64,000 bases of DNA from Botrimarina mediterranea (GCF_007753265.1 NZ_CP036349.1:1211363-1275362); one strand, 5' to 3'; positions 26,001-35,701 are shown, numbered from the stretch's first letter. Numbers and translations: made by a program. The notes: generated from the sequence alone by a model not told the origin.

Positions 26001-26256
26001 GACGCGCTTCGAGGCCGCCGTCGAAGCCTGCCGCCTGCGGCTGCGGGCAATCCTGATGACGGCGTTCTCCTTCGTCCTCGGCGTGATCCCCCTGTTGATC
26101 GCCACCGGCGCCGGCTTTGAGATGCGCCGCGCGCTGGGCACCGCCGTGTTCAGCGGCATGCTCGGCGTGACGATCATGGGCCTGTTCTTGACGCCCGTGT
26201 TCTACGTCCTGCTCCGCGGCGTTTTTGGACGCAAGAAGGCGGAACGCACGGCGTAG
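23095..26256 (+). CDS. RND efflux pump permease (HAE1/AcrB type)
   Basis: 1053 aa, full length for AcrB-like pumps. It starts MKFAHFFIDRPIFATVLS, the standard first TM, and TLPVSQYPEIALPTVVVTTTYPGA follows. TM4 contains GIVVDDAIVVVENVERL with the proton-relay Asp pair, and TM10 contains LACKNAILIVEFAK with the conserved Lys. Two large periplasmic loops and the C-terminal TM bundle are intact. It would export hydrophobic substrates by proton antiport with the adaptor encoded just upstream (4-bp overlap). No TolC-like outer membrane factor lies nearby, so an unlinked one is presumed. No regulator gene is adjacent. Confidence 0.95.
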   Translation: MKFAHFFIDRPIFATVLSVAIVLVGAISYYTLPVSQYPEIALPTVVVTTTYPGATAETVAETVATPIEQEVNGVERMLYMESQSTPDGTMSLTITFELGTDVDQAQVLVQNRVDRALPRLPEEVRRGGVVTQKSSPEMLMVVHLISPDRSRDQVYISNYAYLQIRDALSRINGVGELRVFGGSEYSMRVWLDPEHLASLDLTAGDVVAALREQNVQVAAGKIGQTPLPEPTDFQLTISSQGRLRTAEEFAQIVIKRGAEGRLTRLSDVARIELGAQDYSVNSYLDGNNAVALLVFARPGTNGVDTAHEVEKTVKELSKNFPDGLEYRIAYNPTRFVEESIEEVFRTLIEATILVVLTVFIFLQRWQATLIPVVAIPISLIGTFAIMSGLGFSLNSLSLFGLVLAIGIVVDDAIVVVENVERLIHEGMSPREATRTAMTEVGSALIASALVLVAVFVPTAFMAGISGQFYRQFAVTIAVATVISAFVSLTLTPAMCALLLQPSDAKPGLFTRGMDLLFGWFFRPFNRVFDFGSNLYAGTVRRFVRMGLVMLIIYGGLLVATRYSFDLVPTGFIPEQDQGYLIVTIQLPDSASLTRTDEIVRRVSEIALDIDGINNAVAFAGFSGATRTNATNVAACFTALEDAGTRAERGREINVLQQELQAKLSQIQEADIRVLAPPPVRGIGNAGGVKLYVQDRGGAGYQALGDTTNAFVGAAMQEAGPATGIAAAFSFYRADTPQLYADIDRTRAQQLDVPMQNVFDTLQVYLGSLYVNDFNYLGRTYRVTAQADAEYRDELSDVLRLRTRSASGAIVPLGTILTMKERIGPDRIVRYNLFPSADVNGVTLPGTSTGQSIAAFERIAATTLPQGFDYEWTDLAYQEKAAGNTALLIFPLCVVFVFLTLAAQYESWVLPLAIILIVPLCLLFAIGGVWFRGMDNNILTQIGFVVLIALACKNAILIVEFAKALEDQGKTRFEAAVEACRLRLRAILMTAFSFVLGVIPLLIATGAGFEMRRALGTAVFSGMLGVTIMGLFLTPVFYVLLRGVFGRKKAERTA

Positions 26257-26871
26257 AAGCGGCAGGTAACTCTGCGGATTCGAACAACGGTGAGCCGGCG
26301 ACGTGAGTCGTCGGCTCTCATGCTCCCTGTCGGTAGTGGCAGACACGACTCCCAAGAGAGTCTTGACCTCGACCACCTTCTTCCGCTCGTAGAGATGACC
26401 CTGGCGATCCCTCACGTACGGGACGTTCTGGCGGCTTCGAAGACGAATCGCCTTACTCGCAGCTAGGCGTGTGCTGTGCCGCCACCTTATCGGCAGTCGG
26501 TCATTGGCCATTTCGAACCGGCTCTCGCAATTGCGCACGCGCACAAGCAATTTCACGTCCGCCAGTTCGAACGCTGGGGCCCGCTGATAGGGCCGTCTTA
26601 CATTTGGCGCCTCGGCGTAGGGGTGGCTCGCCGGAGGGCGGCGTCCCTCGATTACCCCTTTGAGAAAGAGGCTTTCGGTGAAGAGCCGTAAGGCTGAACT
26701 TGGTAGGTCCAACCAGGTCCGTCGTGTCGGCAGCGAATTCATTGCGACGGATAGCATCTCACAGGCGTGGATCAACTTTTGTTGATCCTCTCCCGAAGGT
26801 TGGCTAGTCTCAGAAAGGATCATGAAGCGGGCGTCGCCTTATCTCTAAGCCATACACTTGAGGAGTGACTC
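26257..26871. other. Intergenic region with small hairpins, no convincing gene
   Basis: A short palindrome built on GAGCCGGCGAC/GTCGTCGGCTC lies near 26291-26316, possibly ending the RND transcript. A hairpin GGATCAAC-tttt-GTTGATCC lies near 26768-26787. The open frames on both strands (such as 26476-26691) have no recognisable content. The long minus-strand frame through here is antisense to the pump and looks spurious. Confidence 0.4.
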
Positions 26872-27552
26872 ATGAAGTGGACACCGATCGCCGTCTCCCT
26901 TTGCCTCGCCATTATGGCGGGGCCAAACGTGGCGAATGCTGCTTTTCTCATCGAGATCGACACCGATGGGGCGGATGATGGCCCATTCACTCCCAGCCCA
27001 AATTTCAGTTTCGGTGGCGACACAACAACTGCCAGCTCGAGCATCGCATCGCCGACCGTTGGCCTGACGGGGGGCGATAGCATCTTCGGTGGCGACGGAG
27101 TGAATGACCCCGACACCTACCTCTATCGGTACGCACCCGGCGTCGACGCCGATAACCTTGCCCTCGCAACGGGCACGGCGCTCAACGATGATGGCGATTT
27201 CGCTTTCGGCCTAACAGGCGGCGTGTCCGGGGCATACCGTGTCTACGCAACTTGGCCAGAGACGACAAACGTTTCCGGTGGCGACACCACGTTCACGCTC
27301 TCGGAGGTTGGCGGGGATCTGTTTTCGGTGTCCCTCGACCAGAATAACACCGGCGGCGAGTGGATCCTGCTCGGTGAGGCCAACCTATCCGCTGGTGTCG
27401 TCTACACGCTCGCACAGACTGCTGGATCGAACACGTTTGTCTCGATGCGTGCCTCCGCGGCAATGTTCGAGCGAGTGCCCGAGCCCACCTCGGTCGCTCT
27501 AACGTTCGGGGCTGCAATCGGGCTGCTTGGCCTTCGCGGGCGCACTCACTGA
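26872..27552 (+). CDS. PEP-CTERM sorting domain protein
   Basis: 226 aa. GAGGAG stands 8 nt before the ATG. A signal peptide (MKWTPIAVSLCLAIMAGPNVANA) is followed by a mature region that is acidic and Gly/Thr-rich. The segment GVSGAYRVYATWPETTNVSGG...FTLSEVGGDLFSVSLDQNN...GEWILLGEANLSAGVVYTL resembles the golvesin/xanthan-lyase-like CBM domain (R-Y-x-V-Y-A-x-W, then W-x-x-L-G). The tail RVPEPTSVALTFGAAIGLLGLRGRTH is a PEP-CTERM signal. It is probably a surface or matrix protein with a carbohydrate-binding-like fold (inferred). A strong terminator follows. Confidence 0.85.
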   Translation: MKWTPIAVSLCLAIMAGPNVANAAFLIEIDTDGADDGPFTPSPNFSFGGDTTTASSSIASPTVGLTGGDSIFGGDGVNDPDTYLYRYAPGVDADNLALATGTALNDDGDFAFGLTGGVSGAYRVYATWPETTNVSGGDTTFTLSEVGGDLFSVSLDQNNTGGEWILLGEANLSAGVVYTLAQTAGSNTFVSMRASAAMFERVPEPTSVALTFGAAIGLLGLRGRTH

Positions 27553-27576
27553 GAGCGCTATCTTTTTTCTAATGGA

Positions 27577-27612
27577 GCGGCGCCGGTCCCCAACGACCGG
27601 CGCCGCTTTTTT
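27577..27612 (+). terminator. Rho-independent terminator of the PEP-CTERM gene
   Basis: A 12-bp GC-rich stem GCGGCGCCGGTC / GACCGGCGCCGC (27577-27588 and 27595-27606) with a 6-nt loop is followed directly by TTTTTT. It lies just beyond the convergent end of dapB. Confidence 0.9.
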
Positions 27613-27615
27613 GCT

Positions 27616-28425
27616 TCAACCCCGCAGCACGTCCTCCATCGTCAACACCTCGCCACGCGAGCCCGCGGCGAGCCTCTGCTGCAAGAACCTTAGCGCCGCG
27701 AGGGTCCCTTCCGCATAGACGCGACGGCCGAGGACGTTGTGTTCGAGCACGAGCTGGACGGTGCCCGCGGCGGCGGACAGTTCGTAGCGGTGGAAGGCGT
27801 GGCCGGCGAGGTGCTCGGCGGGCACGCCGACCTCGCTCTGTTGTCGTGCGGGGTCACGGACCTTCTCGATGTCGTCGACGGGGAACGGCACACCGAGGCC
27901 ATTGGCCGACGCCACGAGCGCCTTCGCCGTGCCGCTGGTGTCACGCTTGTTCGCCTGATGGCTCTCGACGACCTTGAGTTCCGCGCCGGCGAGCGCGCCG
28001 GGGAACTCCGCCGCCAGCCACCGCGCGGCGGCCTGCATCAGCACAATCGGAACCGCCATGTTCGGGGCGATCACCGCCGACACGCCCGACGCCGCCACGA
28101 GGCGCTTCGCTTCATCAAGATCGAAGCTCGTGGTGCCCATCACAAACGGCACGTCGTTCTCGACATACCAGCGGACATTATCAAGAGCCGCGTCGGGAGT
28201 CGTGTAATCGACCGCCAGCGTGTCCGCCGGCAACGCGACAGCGGCGAGCGAATCACTCGCCACGAGGCCGATCTTCCGATCGCCGATCGCAATCGTCTTG
28301 CCCTCATGAACGGGACTCGACAGGCCAATATCGAAGAGCTCGAAGTCGTCCGAAGCTGCGACTAGCGCCGCGGTCTCCGCCGCCATCTTGCCGGGAAGGC
28401 CAGCCATGAAGATCGGAGTCGCCAT
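27616..28425 (-). CDS. dapB: 4-hydroxy-tetrahydrodipicolinate reductase
   Basis: 269 aa. The N-terminal Rossmann segment is MATPIFMAGLPGKMAAETAAL, a divergent form of the usual GxxGxMG, then VDYTTPDAALDN and FVMGTTSFDLDEAK. The catalytic block ESHQANKRDTSGTAKAL (~153-169) has the H-x-x-x-K-x-D-x-x-SGTA pattern of DapB, and APNMAVPIVLM precedes it. It reduces the DapA product with NAD(P)H in the diaminopimelate/lysine pathway. It is the last gene of the dapA-dapD-dapB series on the minus strand, separated from dapD by a palindromic repeat. The divergent glycine motif resembles the less common plant-like DapB group. Confidence 0.88.
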   Translation of the reverse strand: MATPIFMAGLPGKMAAETAALVAASDDFELFDIGLSSPVHEGKTIAIGDRKIGLVASDSLAAVALPADTLAVDYTTPDAALDNVRWYVENDVPFVMGTTSFDLDEAKRLVAASGVSAVIAPNMAVPIVLMQAAARWLAAEFPGALAGAELKVVESHQANKRDTSGTAKALVASANGLGVPFPVDDIEKVRDPARQQSEVGVPAEHLAGHAFHRYELSAAAGTVQLVLEHNVLGRRVYAEGTLAALRFLQQRLAAGSRGEVLTMEDVLRG

Positions 28426-28490
28426 CGGGCTTTGCTTCTCTTTGGTTTACCACGGAGGCACTGAGGACACGGAGGACGCACTGAGAAAAC

Positions 28491-28568
28491 TAATGACCAA
28501 TGACCAAGCCGCAATGACCAATGTGTTTCGCTACTTCATTAGTCATTGGGGCTTGGTCATTGGTCATT
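28491..28568. repeat. Palindromic repeat between dapD and dapB
   Basis: The left arm (TAATGACCAATGACCAAGCC and a second AATGACCAATG) and the right arm (TTAGTCATTGGGGCTTGGTC ending at GGTCATT) are complementary. The adjoining 28447-28485 carries ACCACGGAGG/GACACGGAGG units of another common intergenic repeat. Confidence 0.75.
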
Positions 28569-28576
28569 TGCTTCGG

Positions 28577-29371
<795 letters not shown>

Positions 29372-29393
29372 CTATCAATCAAAAAAAGAATGG

Positions 29394-29485
29394 GACGCGG
29401 ATTGACGCGGATTGAAGAGATCGGAAAGGATTTAAGTTACGGGCGTATCCGCGTTAATCCTTTATATCCCCGTGCATCCGCGTCC
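29394..29485. repeat. Palindromic repeat between dapA and dapD
   Basis: The arms GGACGCGGATTGACGCGGAT (from 29394) and ATCCGCGTTAATCC...ATCCGCGTCC (ending 29485) are inverted complements. It fills the gap between two genes of one pathway on the same strand. Confidence 0.75.
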
Positions 29486-29496
29486 AATTCGTAAAT

Positions 29497-30456
29497 TCAG
29501 ACAGCGGCCGCTTCGAGGTGCGGGAACTCGGCGATCGCTTCGGCCGCCTTGATCGTCGCCAGGGCCTTTTCGCGGTTCGGGGCGTCGAGCTGATCGACCG
29601 TCACCAGCGGCATCCGCAGGCCGGCGCGGAGCATGTGGTGCAGCGGGATCGGGTTCTTCACGCAGAAGACCGCGTCGATGCACGGCTGCAGCGCCTTCTG
29701 CAATTCTTCCGCCGCGTCCCATTCGCCGGCGGCCGCCAGCTCGGTGATGCGTTGGAACTCGCGCGGCCAGCGGTTGGCCGACGCGCTGATCACGCCGACG
29801 CCGCCGCGACGCATCACCTCGACCACCAAGTGGTCTTCACCCGACATCAGCGAGAAGGTCTCGGGGTCGGTCGCCGCGCGGACCTTCTCGAGCATCGCCA
29901 GGTCGCCCGTCGCGTCCTTCACCGCGGCGATCGCCGGGTGCTCGGCGAGGCGGATCATCGTCTCGGCCTCGATACGGCTGCCGGTGCGCCCGGGGATGTT
30001 GTAGAGGATGATCGAGGTGTCGAGCCGTTCGGCCAGGTCGCCGACCGCCTCGAAGTGCGCCCGCAGGCCTTCTTGCGGCGGGTTGTTGTAATAGCCCGTG
30101 ACGTGCAGCAGCGCGTCGGGGTGGATCGCCTTGGTGATCCGCTCGCTGAGGTGCAGGGCCTCGTCGGTCGAGTTCGAGCCCGCGCTGGCGAGGCACGTGA
30201 CGCTGCGTCCCTGCTGGGCCGCCTTCGCGCGGGCGTACTCGATGCCGCGGGTGCAGAGGTCGACCTGCTCGTCGTGGCTGAGCATGGCGGACTGCCCCGT
30301 GGTGCCGGCGAAGAGGACGCCGCTAACGCCCGCTTCGAGGACCGAGTCGATCAGCTTGTAGACGCGGTGGAAGTCGATCCCCATCAGCGAGCCGACCGGC
30401 TTCATCGGGGTGAGAAGGGCGACGTGGGCGCCGCGGAGCTGGTCGGGCGTGATCAT
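29497..30456 (-). CDS. dapA: 4-hydroxy-tetrahydrodipicolinate synthase
   Basis: 319 aa from the ATG at 30456 (MITPDQLRGAHVALLTPMKP); the frame is open to 30573 without merit. TIM-barrel aldolase motifs are present: GVLFAGTTGQSAMLSHDEQ (~48-66) with the pyruvate-binding Thr pair, LHVTGYYNNPPQEGL, ILYNIPGRTGSRI with the catalytic Tyr, and AIAAVKDATGDL with the Schiff-base Lys. It condenses pyruvate with aspartate semialdehyde. The family also contains other pyruvate aldolases, but adjacency to dapD and dapB settles the assignment. It is the first gene of the dap group. Confidence 0.93.
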   Translation of the reverse strand: MITPDQLRGAHVALLTPMKPVGSLMGIDFHRVYKLIDSVLEAGVSGVLFAGTTGQSAMLSHDEQVDLCTRGIEYARAKAAQQGRSVTCLASAGSNSTDEALHLSERITKAIHPDALLHVTGYYNNPPQEGLRAHFEAVGDLAERLDTSIILYNIPGRTGSRIEAETMIRLAEHPAIAAVKDATGDLAMLEKVRAATDPETFSLMSGEDHLVVEVMRRGGVGVISASANRWPREFQRITELAAAGEWDAAEELQKALQPCIDAVFCVKNPIPLHHMLRAGLRMPLVTVDQLDAPNREKALATIKAAEAIAEFPHLEAAAV

Positions 30457-30574
30457 GGCGGGAAGCGGGGGAGCGGGAGCGTTGCTGCGCACGACGACGA
30501 GCCACCTGCGCGAAGCCGAGCAGTTTAACACGGCGGCTGGAATCGGCCTACGGGGTCGCCAATAGTCCCGCACG

Positions 30575-30608
30575 AAAAAGCCCCCGCCGTGCAGGGCACG
30601 GCGGGGGC
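30575..30608 (-). terminator. Rho-independent terminator of the DUF4394 PEP-CTERM gene
   Basis: Read on the minus strand, a 13-bp stem GCCCCCGCCGTGC / GCACGGCGGGGGC with a 3-nt loop is followed by CTTTTTCG. It lies 37 bp beyond the stop of the gene ending at 30646. Confidence 0.88.
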
Positions 30609-30645
30609 TTCGGACACCGGAGAGCTGTCACACCCGAGCGATAGT

Positions 30646-31569
30646 TCAGCGGCGCTTACGGACTCCAAGCAGGGCCAGACCGCCTGCGGCGAGCAACGCC
30701 GAGGTCGGCTCCGGTACCGCTGCGACCGCGATATCGGCAATCACGCCTTGGCCGATGAGCCCCGAGACCGTTCCCTGCAGCGATGCAGCGCCCGTTCCCA
30801 AGTCAACCATGTACAGACTCGTCGCCTGGTTCGGGTTGGCGCTCGTCAGGTAGGCGGTTCCGGTCGCCCCGCTGATGTCGAATCCGGCAAACCCACTACC
30901 GAGGAACCCACTGGCGAGGTTGACGCCAAGCGGTCCCACGGTCTGGAGATTGCCCATGTTGGCGGGGGTTTGGGTCGCCAGGATGTCGTTGACAACATCC
31001 AAATCGTAGAGCGTGGTGCTGGTCGCCCCGGCGACGCTGTTGGTGTAACCGATCGTGCGGATGTCGGGGGTGTCGCCAAAGTTGGCGTCGCCCGCGTCGA
31101 AGGTGGGCAAACCATCGAGGCTGACCACCGAGCCGTCGACCGGGCTGATTCGGTAGTTGGTGTTGCTTCCTCGGCCGATGAGCCGAACCAAGTCCACGGT
31201 CGGGTTAAAGTCGATGGCTCCGGAGACTGGCAACGGCGCACCGATCGGCGTCAGGGCGCCGCTGGTCGTATTGATCGTGTAGAGCTGGTTGTCGTTGAAG
31301 CCGATGCCGTACAACTCGCCCGTTGAAGGACGGACGTCGATGCTACGCAACGAGAACGGCTCCAACGGATCGATACCGGCGGGCCGCTGGATCACGACAT
31401 TCGAGGTTACCGAGCGAGAGTCGCTGTCGATCGTGTAGAGCTGATTGTCTTGTCCCGAGACAAAACTCGAAATCCCGTAGAGGGTTTCCGCCTGGGCAGA
31501 AGAGGCAACGAAATGGGTGGCCATCAAACACAAAGCGAGGCGGACGCCACCAAAGAAAAACCGAGTCAT
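30646..31569 (-). CDS. DUF4394 domain PEP-CTERM protein
   Basis: 307 aa from the ATG at 31569 (MTRFFFGGVRLALCLMATHF); an ATG at 31581 adds four residues. After the signal peptide, the body shows the repeating DUF4394 pattern: TLYGISSFVSGQDNQLYTIDSDS, GELYGIGFNDNQLYTINTTSGALTPIG, SGAIDFNPTVDLVRLIG, NYRISPVDGSVV, and GFAGFDISGATGTAYLTSA. It probably forms a beta-propeller. The end AVPEPTSALLAAGGLALLGVRKRR is a PEP-CTERM signal. It is an exported protein of unknown role, monocistronic and followed by a strong terminator. Confidence 0.88.
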   Translation of the reverse strand: MTRFFFGGVRLALCLMATHFVASSAQAETLYGISSFVSGQDNQLYTIDSDSRSVTSNVVIQRPAGIDPLEPFSLRSIDVRPSTGELYGIGFNDNQLYTINTTSGALTPIGAPLPVSGAIDFNPTVDLVRLIGRGSNTNYRISPVDGSVVSLDGLPTFDAGDANFGDTPDIRTIGYTNSVAGATSTTLYDLDVVNDILATQTPANMGNLQTVGPLGVNLASGFLGSGFAGFDISGATGTAYLTSANPNQATSLYMVDLGTGAASLQGTVSGLIGQGVIADIAVAAVPEPTSALLAAGGLALLGVRKRR

Positions 31570-31829
31570 GAGCTGTTCCATTCAGAGTGTCGGGAGGGGA
31601 GAGACGGAGCCGTGCAGGATTGCCGACCCTCACACCGTACGGGCTTCACGAAGTGGCAGATTGGCTTCGGCAACAGAAACGCGAAAACTCGGCGCGAAAC
31701 CCCTAAACCACACCGGCGATTGACTCGCGGGCGACCTGCTTGCTTGCGCAACAAGCAAGAAATCGTCTCTCGACTGCCATCATGGGGTGGTCGCTCTTCC
31801 CCCTAGTTGATCGGAGGGGACCCCTCGAA

Positions 31830-33284
31830 CTACGACCGTGCTGCGCGGCCCGACGGTCGCACGTTGCTCCCTTTGCGCTTCGTCAGTTCGTCGCCCAACT
31901 CCCTCCGCGCCTGTTCGGCGTGTCCTTGTAGGCGCGCGACGATTTCCGGGTGTTCGGCGGCGACATTGGTCGTCTCGCCGACGTCGTTCTTGAGGTCGTA
32001 CAACTCGAGTCCCGCGCGGGACTGCTCGTACTCGACCGGGAAGCCGTCCTTGCCGCCGGAACGGCCGGCGAGGGTCCGGTACTGGTGCGGCAACACGAGC
32101 TTCCAGCGTGCGTCACGCACCGCGCGCAGCTGGCGGTCGTAGTAGCAGTAGAAGACCTCGTGTGGCGACGGCGCGTCGCCGGTCATCACGGGGAGGATGT
32201 CCTTGCCGTCGATCTTGCGCTCGGGCAGCTCGGCGCCGATCATGCCGGCGATCGTCGGCAAGAGGTCCATCGTCGTGGCGAACTCGTCGCACCGCGTCCC
32301 CGCGGGGATACGCGCCGGCCAGCGCATCACGCAGGGCTCGCGGTAGCCGCCCTCCCACATGGTCCCCTTGCCTTCGCGCAGCGGACCGGCCGAGCCGGCG
32401 TGCTCGCCGAAGTTGATCCACGGGCCGTTGTCAGAAGTGAACACCACCAGCGTGTCGTCGCCGACGCCGCCGCGCTCGAGCGCGGCGAGGATTTCGCCGA
32501 CCGACCAATCGAGCTCCATCACCACGTCGCCGTAGAGGCCGGCGCCGCTCTTGCCGGCGAACTTCTCTGACACGTAGAGCGGCACGTGCACCATCGTGTG
32601 CGGCACGTACAAGAAGAACGGCTGCTTGCCGGCGTGGCGGTCGATGAAGTCGACGGCGCGCTCGGTGTACTGCGTCGTCAGCAGGGCTTGATCGGCGGGC
32701 GTGAGATTCACATTGACGATCCGCTCGCCCTTATAGAGCGGCAGCGGTGGGTAGTTGCCCCGCCTGCCGTGCTCGAGGTCCTCCCGCCCCGGCGGGTAGG
32801 GCCACATGTCGTTGGAGTACGGCAGGCCAAAATACTCATCGAAGCCCTGGCGGGTCGGCAAGAACTCTGGCAGGTGGCCGAGGTGCCACTTGCCGAAGCA
32901 CGCGGTGGCGTAGCCCCGCGACTTACAGACCTCGGCGATCGTTGTCTCGTGGGGGTGCAGCCCGTGCCGGGCGCCGGGCGACAGCGCGCCTTGGATGCTT
33001 ACGCGGCTTGGGTAGCACCCTGTCATCAGCGCCGCGCGCGACGCGCTACAGACGGCCGTCGCGGCATGGAAGTCGGTAAAGACCCGCCCCTCGGCGGCCA
33101 TGCGGTCGAGATGCGGCGTCGGGTACGACTCGCAGCCAAACGGCCCGATATCCGCGTAACCCATGTCGTCGATGAAGATCACCACGACATTGGGCGTGGC
33201 CCGAGCCGACGTCGCTTGAGCGGTCACGGCAGGCAACAACGCGGCAGCCAGCACAAGGCAGGCCGTTCGGATTAGCGTCGTCAC
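31830..33284 (-). CDS. Sulfatase (arylsulfatase family, formylglycine type)
   Basis: 484 aa from GTG at 33284, which opens a signal peptide (TTLIRTACLVLAAALLPAVTAQA); an ATG at 33362 would bury it. The catalytic motif CSASR (79-83) follows the C-x-A/P-x-R rule, so the Cys should be converted to formylglycine. Metal ligands lie in VVIFIDDMGYADIG (34-47) and later in VVFTSDNGPWINFGEHAGSAGPLREGKGTMWEGG. GKWHLGH supplies the usual Lys/His pair. It hydrolyses sulfate esters, likely of marine or algal polysaccharides (inferred), in the periplasm or outside. A SulP anion transporter gene lies immediately upstream. Confidence 0.93.
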   Translation of the reverse strand: MTTLIRTACLVLAAALLPAVTAQATSARATPNVVVIFIDDMGYADIGPFGCESYPTPHLDRMAAEGRVFTDFHAATAVCSASRAALMTGCYPSRVSIQGALSPGARHGLHPHETTIAEVCKSRGYATACFGKWHLGHLPEFLPTRQGFDEYFGLPYSNDMWPYPPGREDLEHGRRGNYPPLPLYKGERIVNVNLTPADQALLTTQYTERAVDFIDRHAGKQPFFLYVPHTMVHVPLYVSEKFAGKSGAGLYGDVVMELDWSVGEILAALERGGVGDDTLVVFTSDNGPWINFGEHAGSAGPLREGKGTMWEGGYREPCVMRWPARIPAGTRCDEFATTMDLLPTIAGMIGAELPERKIDGKDILPVMTGDAPSPHEVFYCYYDRQLRAVRDARWKLVLPHQYRTLAGRSGGKDGFPVEYEQSRAGLELYDLKNDVGETTNVAAEHPEIVARLQGHAEQARRELGDELTKRKGSNVRPSGRAARS

Positions 33285-33384
33285 GATCGAATCTCGAAGA
33301 AGAAGAAAAGGTGGCGGCGTTCCGTGTCGATGGACAAGAACCCTCGCGCTAAGGATTAGCATTACGGTAGCGGAGATCGATTGC

Positions 33385-33477
33385 CACCCCGGGTTAGCAC
33401 CCGGGGCTCAGACGAAACAGCACGTCGCCATCTCGCCGCGTCTGAGCCGTGGGCGCAAGCCCTCGGTGGGCATAGCC
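33385..33477. repeat. Intergenic palindromic repeats, family A (partial copies)
   Basis: A half-copy CCCCGGGTTAGCACCCGGGG plus CTCAGACG, then CGTCTGAGCCGTGGGCGC followed by AGCCCTCGGTGGG. The second right arm is missing because the SulP gene stop begins there. Confidence 0.7.
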
Positions 33478-35262
33478 CTATGCGTTCAACGCGTAGTTCG
33501 GCTCCTCGTCCGCTGGCGCCTGCCCCGTGATCGTCAGCAGTGGGCTGATCCGCTCGGTCGTCACGTGGTACTGCGGGTCCTCGGACACATTGACCTCGAC
33601 GAGGTCGCCAGCGCGCTTCAGCAACTTACGGCACTCGGCGCTAAGGTGCGTCAGGTGCAGGCGTTTGCCGTGCTGCTGGTACTTATCCGCTAGCGCGCTG
33701 ATCGCCTCCAGGCCCGACTGGTCGTAGACCCGGGTGTAGTAGAAGTCGATCACCACATCGTCGGGATCGCTCGCCGGGTCGAATAGCTCCTTGAACGAGG
33801 TCGCCGACGCGAAGAAGAGCGGACCGTGGAGCTGATAGATCTTGCTGCCGAACTCGTTGTGCTTGATGTCGACGCCGATGTGCTTGGCGTGCTGCCAGGC
33901 GAACACCAGCGCCGAAGCGATCACGCCGAGCACCACCGCCGTCGCCAGGTCGTGCATGACGGCCGTGTAGCCGGCGACGAGCAGCATCACGAGGTAATCG
34001 CTCACGGGCACCTTGCGCATCATCTTCAGGCTGGCCCACTCGAACGTGCCGATGACGACCATGAACATGACGCCCACCAACGCGGCCATCGGGATCAGCT
34101 CGATCCACGGCGCGAGGAACAGCACGAACGCCAACAGACACACCGCGGCGACGATGCCCGACAGCCGGCCGCGGCCGCCGGAGTTCACATTGATCAGCGA
34201 CTGGCCGATCATCGCGCAACCACCCATGCCGCCAAAGAAGCCGCAGACGAGGTTGGCGACGCCCTGCCCGACGCACTCTTGGTTGCCGCTGCCGCGGGTC
34301 TCGGTGATCTCATCGACGAGCGTCAGCGTCATCAGCGATTCGATCAAACCCACCGCCGCCAGAACCACCGCGTACGGCAGGATGATCCATAGCGTCGTGA
34401 GCGTCAGCGGCGGCAGCACCGACTCCATAAAGAACGGCAGTGGCAGGCCGGCCGCGAGGCTCACCGAAGCGGGGTCGATCGCCGCCATGGACTCCTGCGC
34501 CGCGGCGATCGAGGCGTCGTCGAGTTCGGTCGCGACGGCGCCGTGGCCATCGGCCGGCGCGCCGATCGCCGTGGCGGCGGCCTGGGCTTTCGCTTTGGTA
34601 TAGAGCATGTCGCCGACGGTCAGCACGACCTTCGATTGGTTCTCGGCCGCCAGCCCCTTGTCGAGCGTCTGGTTACAGACCGACGCGATCAACGTCACCG
34701 TCACGATCGCCACCAGCGACGACGGGACCGCGCGGGTGAGCTTGGGCAACAGCCAGATGATCGCCATCGTCAGCAGCACGAGGCCGCCCATGATCGCCAG
34801 TGCCGGCCCCTGCATGTAAGTGAGTCGGCCCGCGTCGTCGATTGTCTGAAAACTGCCGAGCTGCGCCATGAAGATCACGATCGCGAGGCCGTTCACAAAG
34901 CCGAGCACCACCGAGTGCGGCACCATGCGGATGAGCATCCCCAGCCGACCCATGCCCACCAGCACCTGCATCAGGCCGCAGAGCATCACCGTGGGGAACA
35001 GGTACTCGACGCCGTACTTCGCGACGAGCGTCACGATGACGACGGCCATCGCGCCGGTGGCGCCGGAGATCATGCCGGGCCGGCCGCCGAACACCGCCGT
35101 CAGCAGGCCGAGGAAGAACGCCGAGTAAAGGCCGACGACCGGCGACACCCCGGCCAGGAACGCGAAGGCGACCGCTTCGGGCACCAGCGCCAGGGCGACC
35201 GTGACGCCGGAGAGGACATCGTTCTTGATGTTGCGTTCGCGGAGGGCAAACAGATTGAGCAT
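33478..35262 (-). CDS. SulP family anion transporter with STAS domain
   Basis: 594 aa from the ATG at 35262 ([20 protein letters not shown]); the extra 49 upstream codons are Pro/Arg-rich and unlikely. TM1 carries [25 protein letters not shown], the SLC26/SulP signature, then [46 protein letters not shown] is the second family block. The C-terminal STAS domain (~480-560) includes [20 protein letters not shown]. Between TM segments, ~65 residues (Ala/Asp-rich, around 215-290) are inserted. It transports sulfate or bicarbonate. Proximity to the sulfatase suggests uptake of released sulfate. Confidence 0.92.
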   Translation of the reverse strand: MLNLFALRERNIKNDVLSGVTVALALVPEAVAFAFLAGVSPVVGLYSAFFLGLLTAVFGGRPGMISGATGAMAVVIVTLVAKYGVEYLFPTVMLCGLMQVLVGMGRLGMLIRMVPHSVVLGFVNGLAIVIFMAQLGSFQTIDDAGRLTYMQGPALAIMGGLVLLTMAIIWLLPKLTRAVPSSLVAIVTVTLIASVCNQTLDKGLAAENQSKVVLTVGDMLYTKAKAQAAATAIGAPADGHGAVATELDDASIAAAQESMAAIDPASVSLAAGLPLPFFMESVLPPLTLTTLWIILPYAVVLAAVGLIESLMTLTLVDEITETRGSGNQECVGQGVANLVCGFFGGMGGCAMIGQSLINVNSGGRGRLSGIVAAVCLLAFVLFLAPWIELIPMAALVGVMFMVVIGTFEWASLKMMRKVPVSDYLVMLLVAGYTAVMHDLATAVVLGVIASALVFAWQHAKHIGVDIKHNEFGSKIYQLHGPLFFASATSFKELFDPASDPDDVVIDFYYTRVYDQSGLEAISALADKYQQHGKRLHLTHLSAECRKLLKRAGDLVEVNVSEDPQYHVTTERISPLLTITGQAPADEEPNYALNA

Positions 35263-35589
35263 CGTGATTCCGTACTTCTTGCGGGGCGGGAGCGCACCGG
35301 CCGCCTTGATTGGGCTAGCACGCCGAAGGGGAGGGGGTCCGTCGAGCGACGAGACGCTGCGCGCGGACAGGGTCATCGGCCGGGAGGGCCGAGAGGGGGG
35401 GAACGCCAAGAGAAAGCGGCTTCGTTAAGGAAGTCGTGCGGGCATTCGAGGCAGGGAGGGAGGCTTTGGCGGGACAGCTTTCTTCGTTTCGATGCGACAA
35501 CCCTAGCCTAACGTCGCCGTCACGGCTAGAGCGGCGGCGAGAAAAGGGGGCGAAATCGTAGGGGATGAGGCGAGCGGCGCCCCGATTCA

Positions 35590-35682
35590 CTCCCCGGGCT
35601 AGCGCCCGAGGCTCAGACCCAACGGCGCTCGAAACCCCACGAGGCGTCTGAGCCGTGGGCGGTAGCCCTCGGACCGCGCCAC
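35590..35682. repeat. Intergenic palindromic repeats, family A (split copy)
   Basis: CCCGGGCTAGCGCCCGAGGCTCAGAC and, 28 bp on, CGTCTGAGCCGTGGGCGG followed by TAGCCCTCGG form a large inverted pair, so the repeat appears turned inside-out relative to the copy at 2986. Confidence 0.7.
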
Positions 35683-35701
35683 GAGCAATTACCCACCCCA
35701 C

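Noticed and set aside
25819-26823. 334-codon minus-strand frame reaching into the 26.3-26.8 kb gap
   Set aside because: Mostly antisense to the RND pump; the portion in the gap has no recognisable content.
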